A stretch of 64,000 nucleotides of DNA from Marivirga aurantiaca (GTDB taxonomy: Bacteria; Bacteroidota; Bacteroidia; Cytophagales; Cyclobacteriaceae), in the NCBI RefSeq assembly GCF_016679925.1, contig NZ_JAEQBW010000002.1:496001-560000 (forward strand). The letters run 5' to 3'. The number at the start of each line of letters is the position of its first letter. Positions within the stretch are counted from its first letter, which is position 1. The translations under genes were made by a program, and so were the position numbers. Positions 47,322-56,470 of this stretch are shown one piece after another. Below the pieces are notes generated by a model that was not told the DNA's origin, searched no databases, and saw nothing but the letters and a program-made list of their open reading frames with translations.

Positions 47322-48521
47322 ATGAATAAAAAAGCATTAGTAGCCTTTAGTGGCGGATTAGATACCTCTTATTGCGTACTCCATCTCAGCAAAGTGCTGG
47401 GCTATGAAGTACACACCATCACTGTAAACACTGGTGGATTTGACAGAGAAGAAGTCGCTAAAATCGCAAAAAGGGCTAATGATTTAGGCTCGCAGTCACA
47501 TAAAACAGTAGATGTTACCCAAAAATTCTGGGAAGATTGCCTGAAATACCTGGTATTCGGCAATGTGTTGAAAAACAATACCTATCCGCTTTCAGTAAGT
47601 GCAGAAAGAGTTTTTCAGGCCCTCGCTATTGCACATTATGCCAAAGAAATAGGCATCAATACTGTGGTGCATGGGAGCACTGGAGCCGGTAACGACCAGG
47701 TACGTTTTGATATGGTTTTACAAACAATCATTCCGGGTATTGAAATTATTACGCCTATTCGGGATAATAAATTATCTCGTGAGGAGGAGATCAAATTTCT
47801 TCAATCGCACAACGTAGACATGGATTTTGCCAAAGCCCAATATTCTATCAATAAAGGTATTTGGGGCACTTCGGTAGGAGGTAAAGAGACATTGAATAGC
47901 AGACAGTCATTGCCTGAGTCTGCCTATCCCACTCAGGTGAGTGTAAGCACTGAAAGAACTATTAAAATTACTTTCAAAAAAGGAGAGCCTGTAGCATTGG
48001 AAGGCCAGCAGTTCAGTCATACAGTTGATTTAGTGCAGGAGTTGAATAAGATTGGTGGCACATATGGCATCGGTAGAGATGTGCATGTGGGTGATACCAT
48101 CATCGGCATTAAGGGTCGTGTAGGTTTTGAAGCTCCGGCTCCGGTTTTGCTGATTAAAGCGCATCATTTACTGGAAAAACATGTGCTTACCCAGTATCAA
48201 CTATCATGGAAAGAGCAATTATCGGTTTGGTATGGAAACAGGCTGCATGAAGGTCAGTTTCTAGATCCTACCATGCGCAATATTGAAAAATTTCTGTTGG
48301 ATACGCAGGATAACGTAACAGGGGATGTGTGGGTGAAATTATATCCTTACCGATTTGCTGTGGAAGGAATTGAATCAAAATACGATTTAATGTCGAGTGA
48401 GTTTGGTAAGTATGGAGAAGAAAATACCGGCTGGACAGGTGAAGATGTAAAAGGTTTCACTAAGATTTTCGGCAATCAAACAGCCATTTATCACCAGGTT
48501 AAAAATAAGGCAGATGATTAA
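47322..48521 (+). CDS. argG: Argininosuccinate synthase
   Basis: 399 residues. Joins citrulline and aspartate with ATP. PP-loop VAFSGGLDTSY at the N-terminus, VHGSTGAGNDQVRFD in the middle, and RYDLMSSEFGKYG-type conserved C-terminal pattern. Overlaps argC by 8 bases. Confidence 0.96.
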   Translation: MNKKALVAFSGGLDTSYCVLHLSKVLGYEVHTITVNTGGFDREEVAKIAKRANDLGSQSHKTVDVTQKFWEDCLKYLVFGNVLKNNTYPLSVSAERVFQALAIAHYAKEIGINTVVHGSTGAGNDQVRFDMVLQTIIPGIEIITPIRDNKLSREEEIKFLQSHNVDMDFAKAQYSINKGIWGTSVGGKETLNSRQSLPESAYPTQVSVSTERTIKITFKKGEPVALEGQQFSHTVDLVQELNKIGGTYGIGRDVHVGDTIIGIKGRVGFEAPAPVLLIKAHHLLEKHVLTQYQLSWKEQLSVWYGNRLHEGQFLDPTMRNIEKFLLDTQDNVTGDVWVKLYPYRFAVEGIESKYDLMSSEFGKYGEENTGWTGEDVKGFTKIFGNQTAIYHQVKNKADD

Positions 48522-49482
48522 AGCAGGAATTATCGGGGCAGCCGGTTACACGGGAGGAGAATTGATTCGGATCTTGCTCAATCACGCTGAAGTGGAAATT
48601 GCTTTTGCTGTCAGCGGGAGCCAGGCAGGGAAAAATATCAGTGCGGTGCATCCTGATTTACTGGGAGAAACCGACTTAAAATTTGTGAAGGATTTCCATT
48701 CAGACATTGATGTTTTATTTCTATGTGCCGGCCATGGTGCTGCAAAGGATTTTTTAAAGCAGAATAAGTTGGCTGAGCACATAAAAGTCATCGATTTAAG
48801 CCAGGATTTTCGTTTGGGAGAATCAATTCAAGGCAGGGAATTTATATATGGTCTTCCGGAATTATTTAAATCAGCGATCCAACAAGCAAATAACATTGCC
48901 AATCCGGGCTGTTTTGCCACAGCTATCCAGTTAGGATTATTACCTATGGTAAAACAAGCTTTAGTAAACGATGAGCTGCATATTTCTGGCATCACAGGAT
49001 CTACAGGAGCAGGTGTTTCACTTTCAGAAACTAGTCATTTTAGTTGGCGGGTGAATAATATATCTACTTATAAAACCTTTGAACATCAGCATTTAAAGGA
49101 GATCAAGCATAATTTTAGAAAGTTGAGCAATCAAGTGCCTAATATTTTATTCGTACCTTACAGGGGGCCATTTACCAGGGGTATCTGGATTACATCCTAT
49201 TTCAAAAGAGATTTAGGAATTGATGAAGCAACCGAAATTTATCAGAATTTTTATCAGGATCAGCCTTTTACTCATGTCACTCAACAGGAGCTGGATTTAA
49301 AGCAGGTAGTGAATACCAATAAATGCTTTATCCGTTTGGAGAAAAAAGGAGAACATTTAATTGTAAGCAGTATTATAGATAATCTGATAAAAGGAGCTTC
49401 CGGACAAGCCGTGCAAAACATGAACCTGATGTTTGGTTTTGATGAAAGTACAGGACTAAAATTAAAGGCAACTGGGTTTTAA
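48514..49482 (+). CDS. argC: N-acetyl-gamma-glutamyl-phosphate reductase (or succinyl analogue)
   Basis: 322 residues. NADPH-dependent reductase of the acylated glutamyl phosphate. Rossmann motif GAAGYTGGELIRIL at residues 8-21, and the catalytic Cys in NPGCFATAIQLGL. The acyl group of its substrate follows from the cluster's chemistry and cannot be told from this protein alone. Confidence 0.95.
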   Translation: MIKAGIIGAAGYTGGELIRILLNHAEVEIAFAVSGSQAGKNISAVHPDLLGETDLKFVKDFHSDIDVLFLCAGHGAAKDFLKQNKLAEHIKVIDLSQDFRLGESIQGREFIYGLPELFKSAIQQANNIANPGCFATAIQLGLLPMVKQALVNDELHISGITGSTGAGVSLSETSHFSWRVNNISTYKTFEHQHLKEIKHNFRKLSNQVPNILFVPYRGPFTRGIWITSYFKRDLGIDEATEIYQNFYQDQPFTHVTQQELDLKQVVNTNKCFIRLEKKGEHLIVSSIIDNLIKGASGQAVQNMNLMFGFDESTGLKLKATGF

Positions 49483-49819
49483 TTCATGGCATTCTGACAG
49501 CTAGACCCTAAACTTAGCCTTTGGCATAATGCTTTTCCAATCGTCCCCTAAGGACGAAAGCGGGTGGCCTGACAAAAAGGCGAGGTGCGCGTTGAATTTT
49601 TGCGTGGGAGCATCTTTTTGTCTTGACTTTCCCCGAAGGGATGCCTTTGGCGTTCTATCTTTTTTGTCAAGAAAAAAGATTAAAAGTAAAATAAGATTGG
49701 TAAGGCCACTTTGTAAAAAACAAGGAAGGATATTGATAGATAAGACTGGCTTTCATAAAATAGGTTTACTAATAAGTTTAAATAGATACTCATAGCAAGA
49801 CCAAAAAATAAATTAATTA
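49483..49819. other. Gap between argC and argF', repeat only
   Basis: The argD gene is usual at about this point in related clusters but is absent; the gap holds only repeat copy A. Confidence 0.6.
49551..49693. repeat. Dispersed repeat, copy A
   Basis: Shares AGGACGAAAGCG..GTGG..GACAAAAA and TTTTTGTCTTGA..TTCTATCTTTT..TCAAG.AAAAGATTAAAA with copy B at 50879. An internal inverted repeat pairs the TTTTTTGTC arms around TCTTGAC/GTCAAGA. The 88-codon frame running through it is not a gene. Confidence 0.6.
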
Positions 49820-50770
49820 ATGAAAAATTTTACTTCAGTACATGATGTTCCGGACATCCCCAAACTTGTAAACGAAGCTGTGGAAATTAAAAAATACCCT
49901 CTTCAAAACACGACTTTAGGCACTCACAAAACTTTAGGCCTTATTTTTCTCAATCCTAGTTTGCGCACGCGTATGAGCACCCAAAAAGCCGCTTACAATT
50001 TAGGAATGAATGTGATTGTGATGAACATGGACAAAGATTCCTGGGCTTTGGAAACCAGGGAAGGAGTAATTATGGATGGAGACAAGGCAGAGCATGCCAA
50101 AGAAGCGGTGGCAGTCATGGGTGAGTATTGTGATATTATTGGTGTGAGAAGTTTTCCCGGTCTGAAAGACAAAGAAGCAGATTACAGGGAGGAAATGCTT
50201 AATATTTTCTTGAAATATGTTGGAATTCCCGTGGTGAGTTTAGAATCGGCTACCAGGCACCCATTGCAAAGTCTGGCTGATTTGGTGACTATTGAAGAAT
50301 TGAAAAAAACAAAAAAACCTAAAATAGTATTGAGCTGGGCACTGCATATTAAAGCATTGCCTCAGGCTGTTCCTAATTCTTTTGCTGAATGGATGCTGGC
50401 TGCAGGGCATGATTTAACCATTACCCATCCGGCAGGACACGAATTATCTGAGGATTTTACCCGTGGAGCAATAATTGAGTATGATCAGTCTAAGGCCTTA
50501 GCGGATGCAGATTTTGTGTATGTTAAAAATTGGTCATCATTCAACGATTATGGTGCAGTAAGTAATCGCTTTCCAGACTGGACTTTTGATGGAAAAAAGC
50601 ATAGCTTAACCAATGAAGCAAAAGTAATGCATTGCTTGCCTGTAAGAAGGAATGTGGTCATATCAGATGAAATTTTAGATGGAACGCACTCAGTGGTGAT
50701 ACAGCAAGCCGGCAACCGGGTTTTTGCTGCCCAGGCTGTTTTACAAACTATGCTGGAAGAGATGGAGTGA
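49820..50770 (+). CDS. argF': N-acylornithine carbamoyltransferase (ArgF')
   Basis: 316 residues. Transfers carbamoyl to N-acetyl- or N-succinyl-ornithine. The carbamoyl-phosphate motif is LNPSLRTRM. The N-acyl type is marked by the KDSWALETREGVIMDGDKAEH segment; the residue equivalent to Xanthomonas Glu92 and Bacteroides fragilis Pro90 is Ala90 here. The Glu-to-Pro contrast is known from work on those two enzymes; what Ala implies is inference. A second catalytic motif, HCLPVRRN, is present. Confidence 0.9.
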   Translation: MKNFTSVHDVPDIPKLVNEAVEIKKYPLQNTTLGTHKTLGLIFLNPSLRTRMSTQKAAYNLGMNVIVMNMDKDSWALETREGVIMDGDKAEHAKEAVAVMGEYCDIIGVRSFPGLKDKEADYREEMLNIFLKYVGIPVVSLESATRHPLQSLADLVTIEELKKTKKPKIVLSWALHIKALPQAVPNSFAEWMLAAGHDLTITHPAGHELSEDFTRGAIIEYDQSKALADADFVYVKNWSSFNDYGAVSNRFPDWTFDGKKHSLTNEAKVMHCLPVRRNVVISDEILDGTHSVVIQQAGNRVFAAQAVLQTMLEEME

Positions 50771-51126
50771 TGGGGAGGTGTTTGTATGTTTATAACAAAC
50801 CAATTGAGATCAAGAAGTTAGATATAAGCAGAAGCCATGCTTAAACTCTCAATGCATAACAACTCGTTCGCCACAAGCGGACGAAAGCGCGTGGGAGGAC
50901 AAAAATCCGGGCAGAGTAGGCTTTGGTGCTGTTGGGGATATTTTTGTCTTGATTTTTTCTATCTTTTGCATCAAGGCAAAAGATTAAAATAAAGGAAATA
51001 TATTGAATTTTTACGAGTGCCAATGATTACTCGAATGTGAGGCATTTTATACAAGTAGTTTTTATTTCAAAATGATTTTATTTTCATCCAAATATTAATC
51101 TTAATCATAACACTAAACCTACACCT
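50771..51126. other. Gap between argF' and argB with repeat copy B
   Basis: Only repeat copy B is recognisable; the rest is AT-rich. Confidence 0.5.
50879..50996. repeat. Dispersed repeat, copy B
   Basis: Homologous to copy A: CGGACGAAAGCGCGTGG, GACAAAAATCC, then TTTTTGTCTTGATTTTTTCTATCTTTTGCATCAAGGCAAAAGATTAAAAT. Lies 108 bases after argF'. Confidence 0.6.
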
Positions 51127-51906
51127 ATGAACCCACTCAAAATCATTAAAATAGGAGGAAACATCATTGATGATAAATCTCGATTGCAATCTTTTTTAAA
51201 GGATTTCTCTACTATTTCAGGAGCAAAAATCTTAATTCATGGTGGAGGAAAAATTGCTTCAGAACTAGGTGCCAAAATGGGTATTTCACCCAAAATGCAT
51301 GAAGGGCGTAGAATAACAGATGCTGAAACTTTAGATTTGGTGACGATGGTATATGCAGGCTTAATCAACAAAAACCTGGTGGCACAATTACAAATGCAGC
51401 ATTCTAACGCAATAGGTTTTTCCGGGGCAGATGCAAATTTAATTACAGCTACCAAACGTCCGGCAAAAGTGGTCGATTATGGTTTAGTGGGAGATGTGGC
51501 TATTTCGGGAGTACAAACAGATACGCTTTCAGGTTTACTAAAATTATCACTGATTCCGGTATTTTCTCCGATTACGCATGATGGAAAAGGACAGCTATAT
51601 AATACAAATGCTGATACAATCGCCTCTGTTTTAGCTATGGCAATGTCAAAATCGTACGAAGTGGAGCTAATTTACTGTTTTGATAAGAAAGGAGTGCTGG
51701 AAGATGTGAACGATGACAATTCACTCATCAAGGAAATCAATACAGAAAACTACAAAAGCTTGAAGGAGCGGGGAGCAATTGCGGATGGTATGTTGCCAAA
51801 GTTGGAAACTGCTTTTCAGGCGCTCTCGCATGACGTAAAAGCAGTACGAATTGTTCAGGCGGAAGAAGTAGCTAATCCATTAGCAGGAACGTTTATTCAA
51901 AAATAA
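51127..51906 (+). CDS. argB: Acetylglutamate kinase
   Basis: 259 residues. Phosphorylates N-acylglutamate. IKIGGNIIDD at the N-terminus, LIHGGGKIASELG and NADTIASVLAMAM carry the nucleotide site. Ends in a 1-base overlap with the next gene. Confidence 0.95.
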   Translation: MNPLKIIKIGGNIIDDKSRLQSFLKDFSTISGAKILIHGGGKIASELGAKMGISPKMHEGRRITDAETLDLVTMVYAGLINKNLVAQLQMQHSNAIGFSGADANLITATKRPAKVVDYGLVGDVAISGVQTDTLSGLLKLSLIPVFSPITHDGKGQLYNTNADTIASVLAMAMSKSYEVELIYCFDKKGVLEDVNDDNSLIKEINTENYKSLKERGAIADGMLPKLETAFQALSHDVKAVRIVQAEEVANPLAGTFIQK

Positions 51907-52955
51907 TGGAAAATAAATATCTGAATCTTCTGTGCGAATTGATTAAAACACCTTCTTTTAGTAAAGAGGAGCATGCCACGGCTGATTTATTAAGTAATTT
52001 TCTTGAAAAGGAAGGTGTTGCAGTTAACAGGTTGCATAACAATGTATGGGCAAGCAATTTACTTTTTGATCCTCTAAAGCCTAGTGTTTTATTGAATTCT
52101 CATCATGATACAGTAATGCCTAATGCTGCTTACACAAGTGATCCTTTTTCAGCTGATATTCAAAACGGGAAATTGTACGGCTTAGGAAGTAATGATGCCG
52201 GAGGAGCTTTAGTGGCCTTGTTGGCAACTTTCCTACATTTTTATTCGCGTGAGAATCTAAAGTATAACATCATTTGGGCGGGTACTGCAGAAGAGGAAAT
52301 ATCAGGGAAAAATGGACTGGAATTGCTTTATCCTCAGCTGCCACCTATTGAATTTGCTATTGTTGGCGAGCCAACTTTAATGAATATGGCCATTGCAGAA
52401 AAAGGGCTGATGGTGCTGGATTGTGTGGCGAAAGGGAAGGCCGGGCATGCTGCAAGGGAAGAAGGAGTGAATGCCATTCACAAAGCCATGGAGGATATTG
52501 AATGGTTTAGAAGTTTTCAATTTCCTGAAGTATCAGATTTCCTGGGCCCCGTGAAAATGTCTGTAACAATGATTCAGGCAGGCACCCAACACAATGTGGT
52601 GCCGGATACCTGTAAATTTACTGTAGATGTGCGTACCACAGACAGATACAGCAATAATGAGGCACTTGAAATTATTAAAAAGCATGTAGGAAGTGAGGTC
52701 ATCCCGCGATCGACCCGTTTAAAACCAAGCTTTATTGCACCTGAGCATCCGATTGTTCAGGCTGGTTTAGCATTAGGAAGAACCACATACGGAAGCCCTA
52801 CTACCTCTGATCAAGCCCTATTGGACGTGCCTTCCCTAAAAATGGGTCCCGGAGATTCTGCACGAAGTCATTCAGCAGATGAATTTATTTACATACAAGA
52901 ATTTGAAGAGGGAATAGCTTTGTATATTAAAATTTTAGAAAAGGTAGTCAGCTAA
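51906..52955 (+). CDS. M20 family N-acylornithine/citrulline deacylase
   Basis: 349 residues. Zinc-dependent M20 hydrolase (ArgE-like). Metal ligands and catalytic residues appear in LNSHHDTV, GSNDAGGAL, AEEEISG and the VGEPT block; the GHAAREEGVNAI segment marks the dimerisation domain. In the N-acyl-citrulline route it would release citrulline from acylcitrulline rather than ornithine from acylornithine. The exact substrate is inferred from the transcarbamylase type. Confidence 0.9.
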   Translation: MENKYLNLLCELIKTPSFSKEEHATADLLSNFLEKEGVAVNRLHNNVWASNLLFDPLKPSVLLNSHHDTVMPNAAYTSDPFSADIQNGKLYGLGSNDAGGALVALLATFLHFYSRENLKYNIIWAGTAEEEISGKNGLELLYPQLPPIEFAIVGEPTLMNMAIAEKGLMVLDCVAKGKAGHAAREEGVNAIHKAMEDIEWFRSFQFPEVSDFLGPVKMSVTMIQAGTQHNVVPDTCKFTVDVRTTDRYSNNEALEIIKKHVGSEVIPRSTRLKPSFIAPEHPIVQAGLALGRTTYGSPTTSDQALLDVPSLKMGPGDSARSHSADEFIYIQEFEEGIALYIKILEKVVS

Positions 52956-52981
52956 TCAATTGGCAACCAAACTAAGTAGAT

Positions 52982-54334
52982 ATGAAAAAAATGAATAAAA
53001 TCTGGCAGAAGGCCACTGACAATGATTCTTTAGTGGATCAATTTACCGTGGGGCAAGACCGTGAACTGGATCTTTCACTGGCACGATTTGATGTGCTCGG
53101 GTCTATGGCACATATCACCATGCTGGAAAGTGTAGGCTTGCTGACTTCATCAGAACTTCGAACTTTATTGAAAGGCTTAAAGGAGATTCTTATTGAAATA
53201 GACAATGGTCACTTTACTATCGATGACGGAGTTGAAGATGTTCATTCTCAGGTTGAAGGACTATTAACAGAGAGGCTGGGGGATGTAGGAAAGAAAATCC
53301 ACAGCGGCCGCTCCAGAAATGACCAGGTTTTGGTTGATCTGAAACTCTATTTTCGGCATGAAATTCATGAAATTGTAGCGGGTACAGAGTTGCTGTTTAA
53401 CCAACTGATTGCACTGGCTGATCAGCATAAAGAGAAATTAATGCCGGGCTACACACATTTGCAATTAGCCATGCCTTCATCTTTTGGCTTGTGGTTTGGT
53501 GCCTATGCAGAAAGCCTGATTGATGATTTGGAAGTGATGCTGGCGGCATGGAAAGTCAGCAATAAAAATCCTTTAGGCTCAGCTGCGGGCTACGGTTCTT
53601 CTTTTCCTTTAAACAGAAAAATGACAACAGAACTCTTAGGATTTGAAAACCTGAATTATAACGTAGTGTATGCGCAGATGGGCAGAGGCAAAACTGAGCG
53701 AATTTTAGCTCAGGGTATGGCTTCTATTGCCCAAACACTGGCAAAAATGTCAATGGATGTGACTTTATTTTTAAACCAGCACTTTAGCTTTATCAGCTTT
53801 CCGGATCATTTGACTACCGGCTCCAGCATTATGCCTCATAAGAAAAATCCGGATGTTTTTGAATTAATCAGGGCGCGATGCAATCAGCTTTCAGCTTTAC
53901 CTAATAACATTCAAATGGTAACGCAAAATTTACCTTCCGGCTACCACCGGGATTTGCAGCAGATTAAAGAAATGCTTTTTTCTGCTATTGGGGAATTGAA
54001 AAGCTGCCTGAAAATGATGCATTACATGCTGGAAAACATCACTGTCAAAGATAATCTGTTAGCAGATGACAAGTTCAAATACTTGTTCAGCGTTGAAGAG
54101 GTAAACAGATTAGTTTTATCGGGTGTACCCTTTAGAGAAGCCTATGTTCAGGTGGGATTAGCCATTGAAAATGGCGAGTTTAACCCTGAGCGAAAGGTGG
54201 ATCACAGCCATGAAGGAAGCATAGGAAATTTGTGCCTTCCAGAGATTCAAAATGCTTTTATGCAGGTGAAGAAAGGTTTTGGGTTTGAAAAGGTAGAGGA
54301 GGCTTTGGTGAAATTAGCAGATGGTGATCGTTGA
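52982..54334 (+). CDS. argH: Argininosuccinate lyase
   Basis: 450 residues. Splits argininosuccinate into arginine and fumarate. The fumarase/aspartase signature GSSIMPHKKNPDVFE is intact, and HSGRSRNDQVLVDLKLYFR is present near the N-terminus. It is the last gene of the arginine cluster; the gap of 26 bases after the M20 gene fits one operon. Confidence 0.96.
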   Translation: MKKMNKIWQKATDNDSLVDQFTVGQDRELDLSLARFDVLGSMAHITMLESVGLLTSSELRTLLKGLKEILIEIDNGHFTIDDGVEDVHSQVEGLLTERLGDVGKKIHSGRSRNDQVLVDLKLYFRHEIHEIVAGTELLFNQLIALADQHKEKLMPGYTHLQLAMPSSFGLWFGAYAESLIDDLEVMLAAWKVSNKNPLGSAAGYGSSFPLNRKMTTELLGFENLNYNVVYAQMGRGKTERILAQGMASIAQTLAKMSMDVTLFLNQHFSFISFPDHLTTGSSIMPHKKNPDVFELIRARCNQLSALPNNIQMVTQNLPSGYHRDLQQIKEMLFSAIGELKSCLKMMHYMLENITVKDNLLADDKFKYLFSVEEVNRLVLSGVPFREAYVQVGLAIENGEFNPERKVDHSHEGSIGNLCLPEIQNAFMQVKKGFGFEKVEEALVKLADGDR

Positions 54335-54518
54335 GGGCTACTATCTGTAGTCTTCAGCAGCAGATTATGGATAGATCAATAATTTAAAGCCTTATTCTGC
54401 AAGGAAATGGAGAGTTGATTTTGGTCATGGTTTTGAAAGGAAGTAAATCATAAATGATAATGGAGACCCGGAAGAAGTACTAAACCTAAATCAAATGAAA
54501 TAATTCATTGTTGACAGT

Positions 54519-55412
54519 TTATGGCCCATTTTTACTTCCAAGTTCACAAGTCTCTTCATCAAGCTCTGTTTCTACGGTATAATGTTCAAATTGATAATCT
54601 TTCAAAAGTGCTTTCACCTCCTTTTTAATCTGCAGCAATTGTTCAAATTTTTTGATATTTTTTAGTTTGATATGCGTGGTAAACACATGCTTCTCTCCTT
54701 CCAATGACCAAATATGTGTGTGGTGCAATGATTCAATATTTTTGATGGATAAAATTTTATTTTTCACTTCATTGATATCTATATCTTTGGGTGCTCCTTG
54801 TAAAAATATGAATAGTGTATCCCTTAATCTTTTGATTACATTATAAAGTATGTAAATTGTAATTAAAAGGGACAAGGCTGGGTCTAAGTACTGAATATCT
54901 TCGAATTTTAAGACTATACCAACTATCAAAACAGCTACCCAACCCAAAACATCCTCCAGTAAATGCCAGGACACTACCTTTTCATTAATTGATTTGCCCC
55001 CGCTGAGCTTGTAGGCAGCATATCCATTCACTAATACCCCAATAATGGCGAAAATAATCATACCATCAGCGTCTGAACGTTCTGGCTCCAAAATCCTGCC
55101 TATTGCTTCATAAATCACATAAATAGATCCCGCTATCAGCACCAAGCTATTAATTAAAGCCCCTAAGAGTGAAAAACGTGTGTAGCCAAAAGAGAAATCC
55201 TTACTGGCACCTTGTTTCGATTTATGGTCCAGGTACCAGGAAGTACCAAGGGAAAGGCTGTCTCCCAGATCATGCACCGCATCTGAGATGATAGCAATGC
55301 TGTTGACGTAAAAGCCACCAATTATTTCAAGAATGGTAAATCCTAAGTTGAGAAAAAAGGCAATCTTCAGGTTTTTACCGGACTGATTTTCATGTGAATG
55401 ATGATGTGACAT
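54519..55412 (-). CDS. Cation diffusion facilitator (CzcD-like) metal exporter
   Basis: 297 residues. His-rich N-terminus (MSHHHSHENQSG), six membrane helices, DAVHDLGDS with the metal-site Asp/His pair, and a C-terminal cytoplasmic metal-sensing domain. Likely exports Zn2+ or Co2+. It is 10 bases after the DUF3703 gene. Confidence 0.93.
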   Translation of the reverse strand: MSHHHSHENQSGKNLKIAFFLNLGFTILEIIGGFYVNSIAIISDAVHDLGDSLSLGTSWYLDHKSKQGASKDFSFGYTRFSLLGALINSLVLIAGSIYVIYEAIGRILEPERSDADGMIIFAIIGVLVNGYAAYKLSGGKSINEKVVSWHLLEDVLGWVAVLIVGIVLKFEDIQYLDPALSLLITIYILYNVIKRLRDTLFIFLQGAPKDIDINEVKNKILSIKNIESLHHTHIWSLEGEKHVFTTHIKLKNIKKFEQLLQIKKEVKALLKDYQFEHYTVETELDEETCELGSKNGP

Positions 55413-55422
55413 AGCTTGAGTT

Positions 55423-55785
55423 TTATGGCTTTTTCATCATTTCGGCTAAATCGGCTGGAATAGTCATAGGTTTAAGTGGAGGTACATTGGCACCTCCGGT
55501 ATTGCCAACCGGAATAGTACCAACAAAAGATTTTACCCCACCTACAAGTAATCTCGGCAGCTGGCCCACTATTTCACTGAAACTTTTAATTCTGAACCCG
55601 AAAACCAACATTAGCCAATGCACATATGTGTGTGGAACAGGGTAAGCCTGCCCTAATATGTGGGCTCTTTCAAGATGGTGCCATGATTTAAGCAGATTTC
55701 CATTAACCCACGCTTCTTCGCTTATCTTAAGCTCATTTTGGAAATGGGCCTTTAGGTAGTTGGGCATTACTCTATTTAACTTCAT
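55423..55785 (-). CDS. DUF3703 protein
   Basis: 120 residues from the ATG at 55785; a TTG at 55806 is in frame but lies in the -7 box. It has SWHHLERAHILGQAYPVPHTYVHWLML, the histidine-bearing DUF3703 core, and a Gly/Val-rich tail. Found next to Fur and CDF genes in other bacteria from memory, so a role in metal handling is plausible. Confidence 0.8.
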   Translation of the reverse strand: MKLNRVMPNYLKAHFQNELKISEEAWVNGNLLKSWHHLERAHILGQAYPVPHTYVHWLMLVFGFRIKSFSEIVGQLPRLLVGGVKSFVGTIPVGNTGGANVPPLKPMTIPADLAEMMKKP

Positions 55786-55803
55786 TATTGTTCCATTTTG
55801 ACC

Positions 55804-55811
55804 CAAAGGTA
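55804..55811 (-). promoter_or_regulatory. -7 box of the DUF3703-CDF operon
   Basis: TACCTTTG on the minus strand, a perfect TAnnTTTG, 19 bases before the ATG at 55785. It makes the upstream TTG an unlikely start, and Fur, encoded just upstream, is a likely regulator. Confidence 0.6.
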
Positions 55812-55842
55812 AATAACAAAGGAGTGCAATGGAATTGCATTT

Positions 55843-56259
55843 TTACGCAGTGCATTGATCACAAACCCCATTTACTACAAGTTTAACTTCTTGTTGAATG
55901 AAATTAGTAGGTAGGTCAAATTCAGGTATACTGAATTTTTGCAGGCAAAAGGTCCTCTCGCAGCTGTCACAATGAAAGTGAATGTGTGAATCATTATGAT
56001 CTGTAGTATTGCAATTGGCTTCACAAAGTGCATATTTTGGGGCACCTGTTCCATCATCAATACTGTGTACCAATCCTTTAGCTTCAAATGCTTTAAGGGT
56101 TCTGTATAAGGTGATCCTATCTGATCGGTCGAACTCCTCATATAATGCTGATAAACTAATCGCTGCAGATAAGCTATTAAAATAATCCAACACCAGCACG
56201 CGCATAGCAGTAGGCTTTATATTGTGCTTTAATAGTTTTTGCTCTAGTGCTTTTACCAT
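55843..56259 (-). CDS. Fur-family transcriptional regulator (Zur-like candidate)
   Basis: 138 residues. Winged-helix DNA-binding half (YEEFDRSDRITLYRTLKAFEAKGLVH), then the metal-binding half with HIHFHCDSCERTFCL and a C-terminal CDQCTA: both CxxC pairs of the structural zinc site are present. Next to a CDF exporter on the same strand, so it is probably a zinc- or metal-responsive repressor of that operon. Confidence 0.93.
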   Translation of the reverse strand: MVKALEQKLLKHNIKPTAMRVLVLDYFNSLSAAISLSALYEEFDRSDRITLYRTLKAFEAKGLVHSIDDGTGAPKYALCEANCNTTDHNDSHIHFHCDSCERTFCLQKFSIPEFDLPTNFIQQEVKLVVNGVCDQCTA

Positions 56260-56470
56260 TTTTTAAATGCTTTAGTGGGAGGTGTTCTTATAAATTAGCT
56301 TTGTAGGCTATTCTTCATAAAGTTTGATATTTTTCCGCAAAAATTCAGGTTTGGTGAAAATCATAAGAACCTCATTGACTCTATATAAATACTGGATTTC
56401 CCATTCAAGGTTTCTGCGAATTTCTCTAATTGAGACATTATCTTAAGAATAGCAGATTTTACCTGACTAC

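Noticed and set aside
49529-49795. 88-codon frame in the gap between argC and argF'
   Set aside because: Falls inside dispersed repeat copy A and has no protein-like pattern of its own.
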